Part shown: piece by piece, positions 53,934 to 63,893 of the stretch
Layout of the letters: each line of letters begins with the position of its first letter
Position numbering within the stretch: the stretch's first letter is position 1
Origin: Diplonema japonicum
Taxonomy: Eukaryota > Euglenozoa > Diplonemea > Diplonemida > Diplonemidae
Assembly: GCA_964019335.1 (NCBI GenBank)
Contig: OZ025731.1
Span: 126,501-190,500 of the forward strand
Length of the DNA stretch: 64,000 nt
Reading direction: 5' to 3'
The notes under the pieces: model-generated
What the model saw: the letters and a program-made list of their open reading frames with translations, nothing else
What the model was told of the DNA's origin: nothing
Database searches by the model: none
Translations under genes and position numbers: made by a program

Positions 53934-54199
53934 TTAACGTCCCGAGGGACGGGTTGCACTTGCCCCTGTACCCTATGGCTCCTCCTAACGGGCTGCTGGG
54001 AGAATTGAACCGACGCTACTAGAAGGCTGCCCATGCGCTAACCAACTAGACCACGATCGATCCCAAAATTAACGTCCCGAGGGACGGGTTGCACTTGCCC
54101 CTGTACCCTAAGGCTCCTCCTAACGGGCTGCTGGGAGAATTGAACCGACGCTACTAGAAGGCTGCCCATGCGCTAACCAACTAGACCACGATCGATCCC
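53934..54199 (-). promoter_or_regulatory. two tandem tRNA-like monomers at the LINE 5' end (putative internal Pol III-type promoter)
   Basis: Two copies of about 130 bp, differing at only a few bases. On the minus strand each begins GGGATCGATCG and contains an A-box-like TGGTCTAGTTGG and, about 33 bases on, a B-box-like GGTTCAATTCT. Between them GCAGC CTTCTA GTAGC fits a slightly short anticodon arm with TCT, resembling tRNA-Arg. The acceptor ends do not pair, so it is not a functional tRNA. Both monomers lie inside the target-site duplication and belong to the element. Confidence 0.7.
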
Positions 54200-54217
54200 G
54201 CCCATGACTTTTTTTTG

Positions 54218-54873
54218 CCATAATAACCACTGGGGGGAAACTGGGGGTGGGGTGGGGTGTGTCCAGTCTTTTGTCAGTAACCGAGAGGGCCACCACGTGG
54301 GCTGAACCTTCCCTTCGGGAATCAGCCATGGCAATGGCGGTGTTTTTAATAATAATAATAATAATAATAATAATTCCACTACCAGGCGGGAGGATCGATG
54401 GGGAGTAGAGAAAACAATTCAAGGGGAAGGGAAAGGGATATCACTTCAAACCAAGAGAAGTGTTCGAAAGTGACTCGTGAAAAGCAATCTCTGTTACTGA
54501 GCCATTGGTCGAGGGGCCCCGGTCCTCTGCTCCCTGTAGTATATTACTTGGACCCCCTCACCACGCTCTTTTCATATTAAAATAAAACCGATCCCACCCA
54601 CCAGGCAGCACCTGGGTCTCGAGGCATTAGCCGCCCCTAGTAACAAGAGACGACCTCCCAGATTTTAAGAACTTTGGAAGAGTTTCAATGTGAAAAATTA
54701 ACCAGCTGACTGTGAAACTCCACCGTCTGCCGGACTTGTTGGGCTTTCGGGAGCCAAAATTCAATTCAATTAAGTTTCGTTCTTCAATTTTTTTTTTATT
54801 ATTCTCAAAATAAAGGATTTCAAATCAAGCTCGATCGTGTACACCAAAATAATAATAATAATAATAATAATAA
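54218..54873. other. sequence between the two LINE copies
   Basis: Original flank of the tRNA-Ser locus. Includes an ATA/AAT trinucleotide repeat at 54346-54373 and another at 54847-54873 next to the second LINE. No gene found. Confidence 0.55.
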
Positions 54874-54876
54874 GGT

Positions 54877-54878
<2 letters not shown>

Positions 54879-54928
<50 letters not shown>

Positions 54929-57334
54929 CAAAATACCGATAGGTGCCACCATCAACCCGTGCACCTGTTTGGAACAGCCGAAGAGGACTGAATTACTTTA
55001 ATTCCAAGCCGCGTAGACCTACGTGACTCGGACGGGGACCTTGACCCCAGTTCGTCGTTTTTCTCAACTGGGACCTCTGGTGACCGGAACTGGCCCCGGT
55101 CGCCCCCTCGAGAGGGATCGCTCCATTGAGCGAAACATGAAAGGGAAGCGAGTGTGCGTGTGCGCATGGATTTGCTCTCGCTGCACTCCGGCTGGCGGGG
55201 GAGGGGATGGCCGTACCACACTCGTTCGTGCGAAGATGAGAGGACTCATCAGGGCAACTTCAGAGTAGGCCGGGCCATCCGTTTTTGACTACAATGTCAG
55301 GGCACACGACAACAAGAGGATGTTAATTTTAAAAATTTAAAAGTTTAAAGGGGGGGGACGGGCATACTGGTAAGAGAACGGCCAAACGCTGGATGATGAT
55401 GATAACATAAGAAAAGGATGAGAGGAAGTGGAAGAGAAGGGAAGGGAACGTAAGCACTAAAAGAATTGAAAAGTTGATCTCACCCTACTCACTTCAGCGC
55501 AACACGGGGGCCGCAGGGCCGGCGTCAAGAGAGACAGCCAAGTGGCGGAGGGGCTACCGAGCTCGGTGGTGATGACCACGGATTGGTGCTCGGCAGCCCT
55601 GTGGACTGCGCCGTGGGGCCAGGGACCGGCGTCTGGGCCGTGGTTGCCGCAACCGGCGTTTGAGCCGCGGGTGGAGCCTTCTTGTTGGTGCGGGGCGGGA
55701 GTGTGACGCTCGGGTGGTCTTCCGCGTCGTGCGTCGAAGGAGGCGAGAGCCGAAGAGCCATGTCCTGGCCTTGGGGGGCGGGGCGTCGGCGACGATGAAG
55801 AACACGAGCTGCCTCGTGCCCTGGAACGCCGTGTCAGAGCGTCGGATGATAGACGACGGCTTCCACCGATGTGGTCCATCATCCCGTCGAAGGCTGCCCT
55901 GGTAACAGACAGCGGGGCTCCGGTGAGCAGGTACCGACGCTTTGTCCTCTGCTTGGCGAGGGCCTCCCTCAGACGCTGCTCTGTCTCCGGCAGGCACCTC
56001 ACGGTCCAACCCTTGCGATGGGCCACCCCCAGGGACAACCCGCCCAGTGCCTTCGCCAGCTGGAAGGCCTCCGCCCTCCCCTCCGCTACGATGGGCACGT
56101 GGGTGTACCCCCCGCGCCGCTCGGTCGTCCTGACCATGCAGCCGTCGCCCGAGGCCCGGAGTACCGCATGGACGGATGCCGCCGGGAGCCGCAGGCCTAC
56201 CTCGTGGCTCCAGTGCCGCGCCCGCGGCTCGTTCCTGTCGATCTTCTTCGGGCGGAAGATCGCCTGCTCCTCCACCGCCACGCCCTGGGTCGCGACGAGG
56301 TCCCGAACCCTGGCCTTCGCCGCGTTCACGCTGTCAGCTTTCACGCTGACGTACACCTCAGAGCCGCCATCGAAAGAAGCAAGTGGGGTGTAGGAGGGGG
56401 GGTTCGAACCGACCGAGAAAAGTGCACGGCCTTGTACGACACGCTGGCCGGCGAGCACGATGACGGTGCATGGGGTGGTCGAACCGGCAACCTCCGTCAA
56501 GAGGACGAAGGTCAGGGAGGCCGTGGGCCTCGCAGTGCGAATCGCGTCCACCTGCTGGAGGTCGTCGAGAGCGACGACGGCGCAGGGCACCTCCTCAGGG
56601 GGAGCAGTGTTGGCGTAGGGGCGTCCCACGTGTCGGGGACCAGATCCCAGCGAGGCTCCGGGGCCGGTGCGGGAGCGGGGGCCGTGTTCTTCTCGTCGGT
56701 GTCAGAGTCCGACATGGGGAGGGCGGTGTCGCAGGCAGCGGCAGTGAGGACGGCAGTAGACCACACGGCAGCAGTAGGGGCTGGAGCCGGAGCAGGAGCA
56801 GTGGTGTCAGCAGTAGAGGCTGGAGCAGGCGCAGGAGCAGGGGAGTCGGCAGCAGCAGGCGCAGGAGCAGTGGTGTCGGCAGCAGCAGGTGCAGGAGCAG
56901 GGGAGTCGGCAGCAGCAGGTGCAGGAGCAGTGGTGTCGGCGGCAGCAGTCCTCATCCTCGCCCTCCTGACCTCAGGCGTGTCGACCGTGAACGAGGTGAC
57001 AACGCCCGGCGACTCGCTAATTAAGACGACAGAATCGTCGGAGCCCGAAGCGGCGGTGGTGGCAGCGTCAGCAGCTGCTGCCTTCTGTCTGGCCCTTCTG
57101 GCCGCCTTCTTCCCTTGCCCGTGGGAGGGTGTCACCACCGGCGTGACCCCCTCTGCGCGCTTCCTCTCCACCTCCTCGCGCGTGCGCTTCGCCCTGGCGG
57201 CGGCGTTGTCCCTTACCCGCTCCTCGCGGGCTTTCTCCAGGACTTCCTCAGTCCTGGACTTGTGGTGCGGGCCTCTTCTTCTTCTTGTTGTTGGAGGTCG
57301 ACATTTTTCTTTTCTATTCTTTTCTTTCCTTGGC
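54879..57334 (-). mobile_element. LINE copy 2, internally deleted non-autonomous derivative
   Basis: About 2.45 kb. The 5' end has a short A-rich leader and ORF1; the 3' end has a UTR related to copy 1 (CAAAATACC, ACAGCCGAAGAG) and a poly(A) tail of about 50 (T run 54878-54928). At about 55535 ORF1 sequence (SSVAPPPLG) is joined directly to the last dozen codons of ORF2 (SLDAGPAAPVLR), so the endonuclease, RT and RNase H regions are missing. GGTGTTTT at 54874 and 57335 may be the target-site duplication. Confidence 0.85.
55457..57303 (-). pseudogene. frameshifted ORF1 of LINE copy 2
   Basis: Begins ATG at 57303 (MSTSNNKKKKRP). A one-base shift near 57270-57285 is needed to enter TEEVLEKAREERV, and another near 56600-56630 between RWDLVPDTWDAP and EEVPCAVVALDDL, where copy 1 is continuous. 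A third shift falls near 55840. An Ala/Pro repeat (AADSPAPAPAAADTTAPAPA) fills the N-terminal third. It reads into the fused ORF2 tail. Confidence 0.8.
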
Positions 57335-57342
57335 GGTGTTTT

Positions 57343-57689
57343 CGGGTAAATTTAATATTCGCAACACCATTTCCGATGGGCGTTTTCGGATTGGTTTTCA
57401 AGGTTTCATTTCTTATGATACCTGCACAGCCAGGAGGTGGTTCTACCACAAACTAGGCTCTAGGTATTCGAAAGATCTTTTGATTCCAGAACCAATCACT
57501 GTCGAACGGGTTGACCTGTGATTTCCTAACGATATAATATTCGAATGGAGGATTCGAGGATGCGAAAAAAAAAAAAGAAGAAAAAAAGAACAAAACTGAA
57601 GGGGAGGAAAAATGCAGTTCCATTAGGGGAAAAAAAAAAAAAAAAAAATGCGCAACTCTTTCTTTTCTCCTTCATTCCTCCGACACAAG
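57343..57689. other. region right of LINE copy 2
   Basis: No supported gene to 57540, then A-rich sequence and a pyrimidine tract ending CACAAG at 57689. Confidence 0.5.
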
Positions 57690-58252
57690 CAACAAAAGAA
57701 ATACAGGATCCTGTATACCCTTTTCCACTTTCCATGGTAGCTGTTTTATACAAACTTGACACTGTGTGACGATACACATGGCTTTAGGATCACACAGACG
57801 AAGGAAAGTTCTTTTTCAAAGTTACTGTGGAGAGTGGAGAAGGAGAAAAAAAGTTCTGGGAAATACAGGTAATCTCATCTCGTTTCGGCTCCACTTTTAA
57901 AACCCCCCCGTTGAACTTAAAAACATAAAGTAACACTTACGCACATCACCTCCCCCCTTTTTTTTAATTATCCCTAAAGGAGGGGGCAGACGTTGTTGTC
58001 CTTATTTCAAAAAACAAAACAAAAAAAAAACCCCCCCCATAAAACCGAAAGTACTTTTTTTAGCGACCCCTGGACTTGGAAAACCGCGTTGCCAACTCCA
58101 TATCCGGAGAGCGGAGAATGTGCCAAAGAGTACGGGGTGGAACGACGGACAAATGGTACCAGCAGAAAAAGGACCGCGACTTCCTCGGGGCCAAACCTTC
58201 GCCCTGGATGAAGAACATCAAGCGGGCTTGGGAAAAAACTCTCCCTCATTGA
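57690..58252 (+). CDS. possible multi-exon gene of unknown function
   Basis: Proposed pieces: about 57690-57712, 57788-57868, 57980-57997 and 58064-58252. Joined in phase they read KEIQDP, DHTDEGKFFFKVTVESGEGE, KKFWEIQ, EGADVV and RPLDLENRVANSISGERRM, continuing CQRVRGGTTDKWYQQKKDRD then FLGAKPSPWMKNIKRAWEKT to a TGA. Donors are GTATAC, GTAATC and GTCCTT, weaker than in the other genes, and one exon is only 18 nt. A one-base shift in the A run at 58232-58237 would extend the protein as NSPSLSWQWQEQDMKNTREK to 58371. The protein is not recognised. It could be a real small gene, or the tail of a gene disrupted by the LINE. Confidence 0.35.
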
Positions 58253-58371
58253 GCTGGCAATGGCAAGAACAGGACATGAAAAATACTCGGGAAAAAAGAA
58301 AGTGGACGGATCCTTTCATGCCCGACAACGGGGCACAACAACTCACCAGCCCTCAAGCGCAGACACGTTGA

Positions 58372-59325
58372 TGATGAGGATGTCCTCACCCAGACCCAAA
58401 CTTCTCGATCAGACCCTTTATCACACTCCGAGTGCCAAAAAGTTTCAAGACCCTGAATGCCGCCTTTTTTTTTTTTTGGCCCAAACCCCCCAAAAACAGA
58501 CACTCAAACATACACCCTCCAACCCATCTTGCACAACCAGTGGAGTGACCCTCATCTGATTCTGACAACCGAAATGGAAAATATATAACATTTTACCCAT
58601 TTCCTGTATCTTCCTATGGTTTGTGCACTGTCCTTTTTTTTTTTTTTTTTTCGCAGCATTCAAAACAACAATGAATGAGGGGGGTATCGTAGGCTCGCGT
58701 CCTTGGGGAGATATTTCTTCTTTCCCGCTCTTGGTGTGCTGTCAGTACGTATCCCCTCACTTCTTTTTCTTTTTTTTTTCTTTTTCTTTTTTTTTTCTTC
58801 AAAGAAGAGTGCCTCCTTCCTTTATTTGATTCAACTTAGATACATGTGACATGAAAAGACAAAAAAGAGAGAACAGAGGAAAAATAAGGAGAATGGTACC
58901 CGGGGGTTTTTTTTTTCCTTTTTTTTTTAAATAACCTTTTATTAGTTCGGTTTGATATTTTTATCCCCTCTCCCCGCCCTTTATCCCCTATCTCACCCCC
59001 CCCCCCCTTTTTTAGAACATGAGGCGGCGGGTAATTTTTTTTTTTTTTTAATTTCTTCTTTGCACGGAGACGGCATAAAGAAAAAAATCGTTGTTTGGTG
59101 CAGCCGTCATCTTGCTTCTTTGCTCATGGGGAATGATATCAGAAAAAAAAAAGAAAAAAAAAAGGATTCCTCATTTAAAAAAAAAAATTAATTTCCCCCT
59201 CCCATTTCCCTCCATTTTCAGCTTTTTTCTCGAGAAAAATCTATACCCCATTTTACAACCCACCCCAGGCGGGGGAAGAAAAAAAAAGAAAAAAAAAAAA
59301 AAAAAAAAAAGAGAGAGAAAAAGAA
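58372..59325. other. intergenic region upstream of the mitochondrial carrier
   Basis: T and A runs. A TTTTTTTCGCAG acceptor-like site at 58640-58654 is followed by an ATG with a short frame that ends in a Phe run; not supported as a gene. A second, CCATTTTCAG at 59212-59221, precedes the carrier leader. Confidence 0.5.
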
Positions 59326-60186
59326 ATGTCTGAGAGCAAAATAAAAGAGTATCTCCTCGCAGGAGGCGGTGCTGCGATTGTGTCACGAACAGTCATCGCA
59401 CCCATCGAACGGGTGAAGATTATTTTCCAGACGTCACCGGAGGCGAACGGCTACATGGGGATCTTCAAACGGATTATGAAAGGGGAGGGCGTCCTTTCCT
59501 TTTGGAAAGGCAACGGCGTCGCTGTGGTGCGCGTGGTCCCGTACCTGTCGGTGCAGCTCGCTTCGAATGACAAATATAAGGAATACATGCAAGATGTGAT
59601 CAAAGAAAAACACATTCGAAGCGCAGTTTGCGGAGGGCTCGCCGGTCCGACCAGCATTCTCACCACCTACCCTCTTGACACTGTTCGGGCACGCCTCGCG
59701 GTACAAATGAACGACGCAGGGGTGTTAAAAAAAGACACTCTCATGTCTATGACCCAAAAAATAATCAAAACAGAAGGGTACCGTGCCATGTATCGAGGAT
59801 GCTATATGTCGTGTATAGGCGGTGGTAGCTACGCCGCAATAAAATTTTCGACCTACGACTATCTGAAAAATGCCTGTCTTCACGCGTTTAACCACGAGAA
59901 CGATTCCCACCTCACGATCTTTCAGCGTGCCATCAGTGGTGCTGTGGGCGGTTTCGTGGCGCAGACTCTCATCTACCCTACTGACGTTCTCCGTCGGCGG
60001 ATGCAGACGTACCAGGGTTCGACTCCGCCTTACCGTGGGATTATTCACGGGTTGACCACCATCGCCCGTGAAGAAGGCATCCGCACTGGGTTATTCCGAG
60101 GGCTCTCTCTTAACTATCTGAAGACGGTTCCTAATGTGGCGCTTTATCTTTCGCTGTATGATGTCTTCAAGTACTATCTGTTGTGA
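59326..60186 (+). CDS. mitochondrial carrier family (SLC25) protein
   Basis: 286 residues, close to the family norm of about 300. Three tandem repeats each carry the signature: PIERVK in repeat 1, PLDTVRAR in repeat 2 and PTDVLRRR in repeat 3, with following GxxxxxxG-type bends (GEGVLSFWKGN, TEGYRAMYRGC, EEGIRTGLFRGL). Six amphipathic membrane helices are expected, in the inner mitochondrial membrane. The repeats resemble the adenine-nucleotide/CoA carrier branch (SLC25A16/A42/A24 type) more than others, but the substrate cannot be fixed by eye. Start is the ATG after a long A/G-rich leader; no introns. Confidence 0.9.
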   Translation: MSESKIKEYLLAGGGAAIVSRTVIAPIERVKIIFQTSPEANGYMGIFKRIMKGEGVLSFWKGNGVAVVRVVPYLSVQLASNDKYKEYMQDVIKEKHIRSAVCGGLAGPTSILTTYPLDTVRARLAVQMNDAGVLKKDTLMSMTQKIIKTEGYRAMYRGCYMSCIGGGSYAAIKFSTYDYLKNACLHAFNHENDSHLTIFQRAISGAVGGFVAQTLIYPTDVLRRRMQTYQGSTPPYRGIIHGLTTIAREEGIRTGLFRGLSLNYLKTVPNVALYLSLYDVFKYYLL

Positions 60187-60798
60187 AATGTTTTTTTTTT
60201 TTTATATCCGCCTATGAGAAGAGAAGAGGAGCCCGCTGCTGAGGCTTCCCAGCCCAGTCCTCATGTGTCTTCAGTTGTCTCTTTGTGTAGGATTTTCTTT
60301 TTTTTTTATACTGGATGAAGGACGAACTTTCATAGTATTACCTCCCCCATCCCCCCCCCCTTTTTTTCGACCAGTTATTTTCCTGGGTTGATGGTTTTTG
60401 TGAATTTTCTTAAACAGTGAGCACCCCCCCCCCCCCCCCCCCTGCACACTGAAGCTTTTTTTCGATTTTTCTTTTTTTTTTTTCTGAAGTGTTAGTGTTT
60501 CTTTGGGGTTAACCCCATTAGAAATTTAGCTTGGCTTTCGCCAAGCTGGGTTTTAAAAACCAAAATAATAATAATACAAAAACGGCTTCAAGCCACGTGG
60601 GTAGGAAGTTTTTCGATATCTAGAAATACTTCCCCCCCCATTCTTCTGCAACCATTCATTCTGCCCATGGTTCGTATGTGAAAGATGTCCAAGTGGACCG
60701 CCAAGTTGAGTAACCCAGGCGCGTTAGGGTAGCACTCTTATCTTCGTTAATGTTCCCTACTTTAGCTCGGTAGAGCATTACTTGGCGGTAGGTAAGTG
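60187..60798. other. intergenic region with a tRNA-like 5' half
   Basis: C runs and T runs, then CTTTAGCTCGGTAGAGCATT at 60761-60780, which looks like a tRNA D arm (A box), but no anticodon or T arm follows. It directly abuts the inverted-repeat element, so it may be part of that element. Confidence 0.45.
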
Positions 60799-61380
60799 GT
60801 TTTATTTCACGACACTCTGAAATTATTTCACCACGAGGGGCACAACAGGGTGACAAGGGGTACAACAAGAGAGGGGTTACAATACAAGTTGTTTTCCCTC
60901 CTTTTGTTGACTAAGAGCTACCGCTGTCGCTGGCATTGCCACTGTCACCATCTCTAATCAGGCCTTCCCATACCTAGCGCGGCCGCTGGCTCCTTTTTTT
61001 CTTCTGCTTCGGTATTTTGAAGTCTTTTGGGGAGCTTGGGTAAGCTGACTAAGTTACCCTTGCCCACAGAAGAGTTGCCCCCAGAAACTGGGAACAAGGC
61101 CTAGCCAAAAGTGGGCAAATTGGGAGGAAAAAGTAGTCCAACTTGGAACTGAGCCGAGGCAAAAGTTGGCCAAAGTTGGAAATAGCAAACTGAGAGGAAA
61201 AAGTAGCCCCACTGGGAACCGAACCGAGGCAAAAATTGGCCTACCGAGGCATATTATTTAACGGAAACCCCCTATTACTTCACGGAAAACAGGCCATTAT
61301 TTCACCGTGAAGTAATGAGATTTAGCGTGAAGTAATGGGCCCCCCAGTGCGTGAAGTAATCCTGAAGAGTGAAATAAAAA
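60799..61380. mobile_element. MITE-like inverted-repeat element, copy 2 (diverged)
   Basis: Starts GGTTTTATTTCAC after GGCGGTAGGTAAGT (copy 1 has GGCGGCAAGTAAGT) and ends GAAGAGTGAAATAAAA before an A run. The right end has inverted CATTACTTCAC / GTGAAGTAATG motifs in the pattern of copy 1. The interior is largely different and has no ORF. Confidence 0.55.
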
Positions 61381-61654
61381 AAAAAAAAAAAAAAAAAAAA
61401 AAAGATTAAAAAGAAAGAGGGTAACACTTCTCATTTTGGTTTCTTTTTTTTTTTTCTAGTCTTCCCTTTCTTCTATTTCGTTCTTCATCTTTTTTTTTCC
61501 TTCTTCTGGCGGTACCAGCCCTATCAACCATAGATTTTTTTTTTTAAGCTCTTCATCCCTGCCCCTCACAAACTTCTTTATACTTTGTTGCTCTTATTTC
61601 TTTATTCTGTACAACCCTGCAATTCATATAGCGTCCTGAGCTCAATTCAATGTT
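61381..61654. other. spacer before snoRNA array 4
   Basis: A run, T-rich sequence, no gene. Confidence 0.55.
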
Positions 61655-61727
61655 CCCAGCAGACAGTTGAGTCGCTTCCATTTCTCGTTGATACTTGTGA
61701 AGTGAATTATGCTTCTGCGAGAGGTGT
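61655..61727 (+). repeat. snoRNA-array unit G, copy 3
   Basis: Long form with TTCTG, as in copy 1. Confidence 0.55.
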
Positions 61728-61773
61728 CATTATGTATTCTGTTTTCTTTTCTTCTTTTCCTGGCGAAACACAC

Positions 61774-61858
61774 ATGATGACAAACCCAAACCCATCGGTG
61801 TGTACGAATTCTGATCTTCTGAATTGAGGACAACTTCTTCTTTCGACGGGCGGACTGA
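61774..61858 (+). ncRNA. C/D-box snoRNA, family A copy 6
   Basis: Intact 85-nt copy. Confidence 0.85.
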
Positions 61859-61977
61859 CCTACCAAAAGAAACGAGCAAAGGAAAGGAACCCCGTGACAC
61901 GATCCGCGGTTCAAGAATCAAGGCAGATGCTCTGTTCTGCTTTGTTTCCACCCCCGCTGTAGAACAGCTGTCTTGAC
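61859..61977 (+). repeat. snoRNA-array unit B, copy 5
   Basis: Full-length, follows family A. Confidence 0.45.
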
Positions 61978-62003
61978 TGTTCTTTTTTTTTAAAAAAATC
62001 CAA

Positions 62004-62111
62004 ATGATGACAGAAATCTGGATCCAACACGGACGGCCCCCTTTTTTTAAAAAAGGGGTCCCGGCTGAAAGATAAACCCTTATTTCAAAACCGAGCTTTT
62101 TAACAGCCTGA
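62004..62111 (+). ncRNA. C/D-box snoRNA, family C copy 9 (beta subtype)
   Basis: ATGATGA, shortened hairpin, CCGAGCTTTTTAACAGCCTGA at the 3' end without further changes. Confidence 0.8.
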
Positions 62112-62112
62112 T

Positions 62113-62252
62113 TCACTTCTTTTTCTTTCGCTTCCCAGTTCTTTTCTCCGGAGCTCCTCACCAACACCCTTGCATCGCTCTGCTCTGTTCACGACCTTCA
62201 CCCGTACAGATGACAGATGAACTACAGGGGGAGATACCTTTACCCCCCAGTG
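62113..62252 (+). repeat. snoRNA-array unit H, copy 2
   Basis: Differs slightly from copy 1 (CTCCGGAGCTCCTCACC). Confidence 0.5.
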
Positions 62253-62267
62253 CATAATAAAGACAAC

Positions 62268-62348
62268 ATGATGAGGACTATTCCTTCAAACGTTTCCTGT
62301 TAGCTTGATCGACCAAGATGACACATTTTAACACTCAGCTCACTCTGA
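62268..62348 (+). ncRNA. C/D-box snoRNA, family D copy 8
   Basis: Intact 81-nt copy. Confidence 0.72.
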
Positions 62349-62409
62349 TTTTTAACTTAGTTTTTTCGGTTAATGGGGTGAAGCAGACGTGGAGAAGTAT
62401 CAAAGAGAA

Positions 62410-62522
62410 ATGATGACAGAGATCTGGATCCAACACGGACGACCCCCTTTTTTTTTTAAAAAAAAAGGGGGGCGGCTGAAAGATAAACCCTTATTTCAAA
62501 ACCGAGCTTTTTAACAGCCTGA
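62410..62522 (+). ncRNA. C/D-box snoRNA, family C copy 10 (beta subtype)
   Basis: Intact boxes; one change in the 5' half (GAGATCTGG for GAAATCTGG). From here to the window end the sequence parallels 24043 onward. Confidence 0.8.
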
Positions 62523-62523
62523 T

Positions 62524-62665
62524 TCACTTCTTTTTCTTTCGCTTCCCAGTTCTTTTCTCTGGAGCTCCTCGCCAACACCCTTGCATCGCTCTGCTCTGTT
62601 CACGACCTTCACCCGTACAGATGACAGATGAACTACAGGGGGAGATACCTTTATCCCGCACATTC
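62524..62665 (+). repeat. snoRNA-array unit H, copy 3
   Basis: Identical by eye to copy 1 at 24149. Confidence 0.5.
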
Positions 62666-62879
62666 TTTTCCTTAATATTATAGACAGCGACAAGGCTGTA
62701 GAAGAACTGCACGTGTGCTAGGGGCACCCGGTGGCCCTGAGCTGATGGTGAATTTTCTCGACGAGCAAGCTGACATGGGCAGGCTTCTCTCAGGCTTCAA
62801 TAAAACTTTAACTGCTAAAACAGATACACATTGAGAAAAAAAAAGAAGAAGAAAAAAAAAAAAGAAAAAGAAACCAACA

Positions 62880-63893
62880 ATGCAGATGCTGTACCTTGCT
62901 CTTTTCGCTGTGGGTGTGGCGGTATCGGAAGGAACGGAGCAGAACGCGCAGGAGGACCGTGTCGGGGAGAAGGTGGCGGAGGATGTGTCGAAGGGGGCAG
63001 TGAGCGCGAACATGCTCGGGGGGACCTTGTGGGATTGGGACCGATGCGTGGCGGAGCCGTGCAAGGAAGGGGAGGGGGACTGCGACTCGGATGCGGAGTG
63101 CAAGGCTGGGCTGACGTGCGGGCACAACAACTGCAAGACGATGCACCCTGCGGAGGCGGACCTGTACATGACGTACGCGGACTGCTGCGAGGTGATGCAG
63201 CCCTTCCACCTGGACTACTGTCAGGAGAAGCCTGGCTGTGGGTTCGGGGTCGGGGACTGCGACGACGACGACCAATGCGGAGCAGGGCTGGTGTGCGGGT
63301 ACAACAACTGCAGGGCGATGCACGCGAGGACGGACCCCGTGTTGATCCACCACAGAGCCGACTGCTGCACAACTTGCGCGGCTGTGACTGTGGTGCTGGA
63401 CGGGATCCCCACCCCTCAACCCCCGATGTCCTTCGTCGGCGGGAAGCTCGTGACAGCTGAGAGGACGCTCGCGAACCCTCCGAGTGTGCTGGCGGGGTCC
63501 GTGGTCCACAGCCTCCCGTCCCTCTTGTCCGACGATGAGATCAAGCTGGAGTGCTGTGCGAAGAAGAACACCCCGTGCAACTTCTTCGTTGCGGTCTACC
63601 ACTGCCCCCCTTGCTCCGCCACCGCCAACGGCGGCATCCCCAACTTCCTCGCTTCCCAAGGATGGAGCGGCTCCTCCTGCGCTCCGATCTTCACCCCCGC
63701 TGGCTCCTCGCAAGCCCAGACCATGACGGTCTTCCAGAAGACCCTCCAGGCGGGCGAGGACCTCACCATCCCCCTCTCCACAGCTGCCCCTCATGTTGCC
63801 GTCTTCACCACCACTGGGGGTGTCGGGGATTGGTGCCCCAACAGGGTGGCCACCGGCACCAAGGGTCCCAACAGACCTTGCGTGTGCCTTTGA
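62880..63893 (+). CDS. secreted cysteine-rich protein, copy 3
   Basis: 337 residues, with Ile as in copy 1 at VLIHHR and a unique Leu at PSLLSDD. Upstream identity with copy 1 extends through the leader and unit H into snoRNA family C. The window ends in its conserved 3' region. Confidence 0.85.
   Translation: MQMLYLALFAVGVAVSEGTEQNAQEDRVGEKVAEDVSKGAVSANMLGGTLWDWDRCVAEPCKEGEGDCDSDAECKAGLTCGHNNCKTMHPAEADLYMTYADCCEVMQPFHLDYCQEKPGCGFGVGDCDDDDQCGAGLVCGYNNCRAMHARTDPVLIHHRADCCTTCAAVTVVLDGIPTPQPPMSFVGGKLVTAERTLANPPSVLAGSVVHSLPSLLSDDEIKLECCAKKNTPCNFFVAVYHCPPCSATANGGIPNFLASQGWSGSSCAPIFTPAGSSQAQTMTVFQKTLQAGEDLTIPLSTAAPHVAVFTTTGGVGDWCPNRVATGTKGPNRPCVCL

Larger units (their letters stand above)
47225..54201 (-). 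mobile_element. non-LTR retrotransposon (LINE), near full length, copy 1
   Basis: About 7 kb. From its 5' end: two tandem tRNA-like monomers (54199-54066 and 54061-53934), ORF1, ORF2, a 3' UTR of about 420 bases and a poly(A) tail of about 30 (T run 47225-47254). Flanking CCATGACTTTTTTT occurs at both ends (47218 and 54202), a target-site duplication. The target is the 5' flank of tRNA-Ser. Endonuclease, RT and RNase H domains place it near the I/Ingi group. ORF2 is intact, so the insertion is young. Confidence 0.9.

Noticed and set aside
53934-54199. Two tRNA genes
   Set aside because: A- and B-box-like motifs fit, but the acceptor stem does not pair, the T stem is poor and the anticodon loop is short. 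Kept as tRNA-like promoter monomers.
54346-54373. ATA/AAT repeat as a functional element
   Set aside because: A simple microsatellite, with another next to LINE copy 2. No further signal.
60761-60798. tRNA gene starting at TTTAGCTCGGTAGAGC
   Set aside because: Only a D-arm-like half is present; no anticodon arm or T arm follows.
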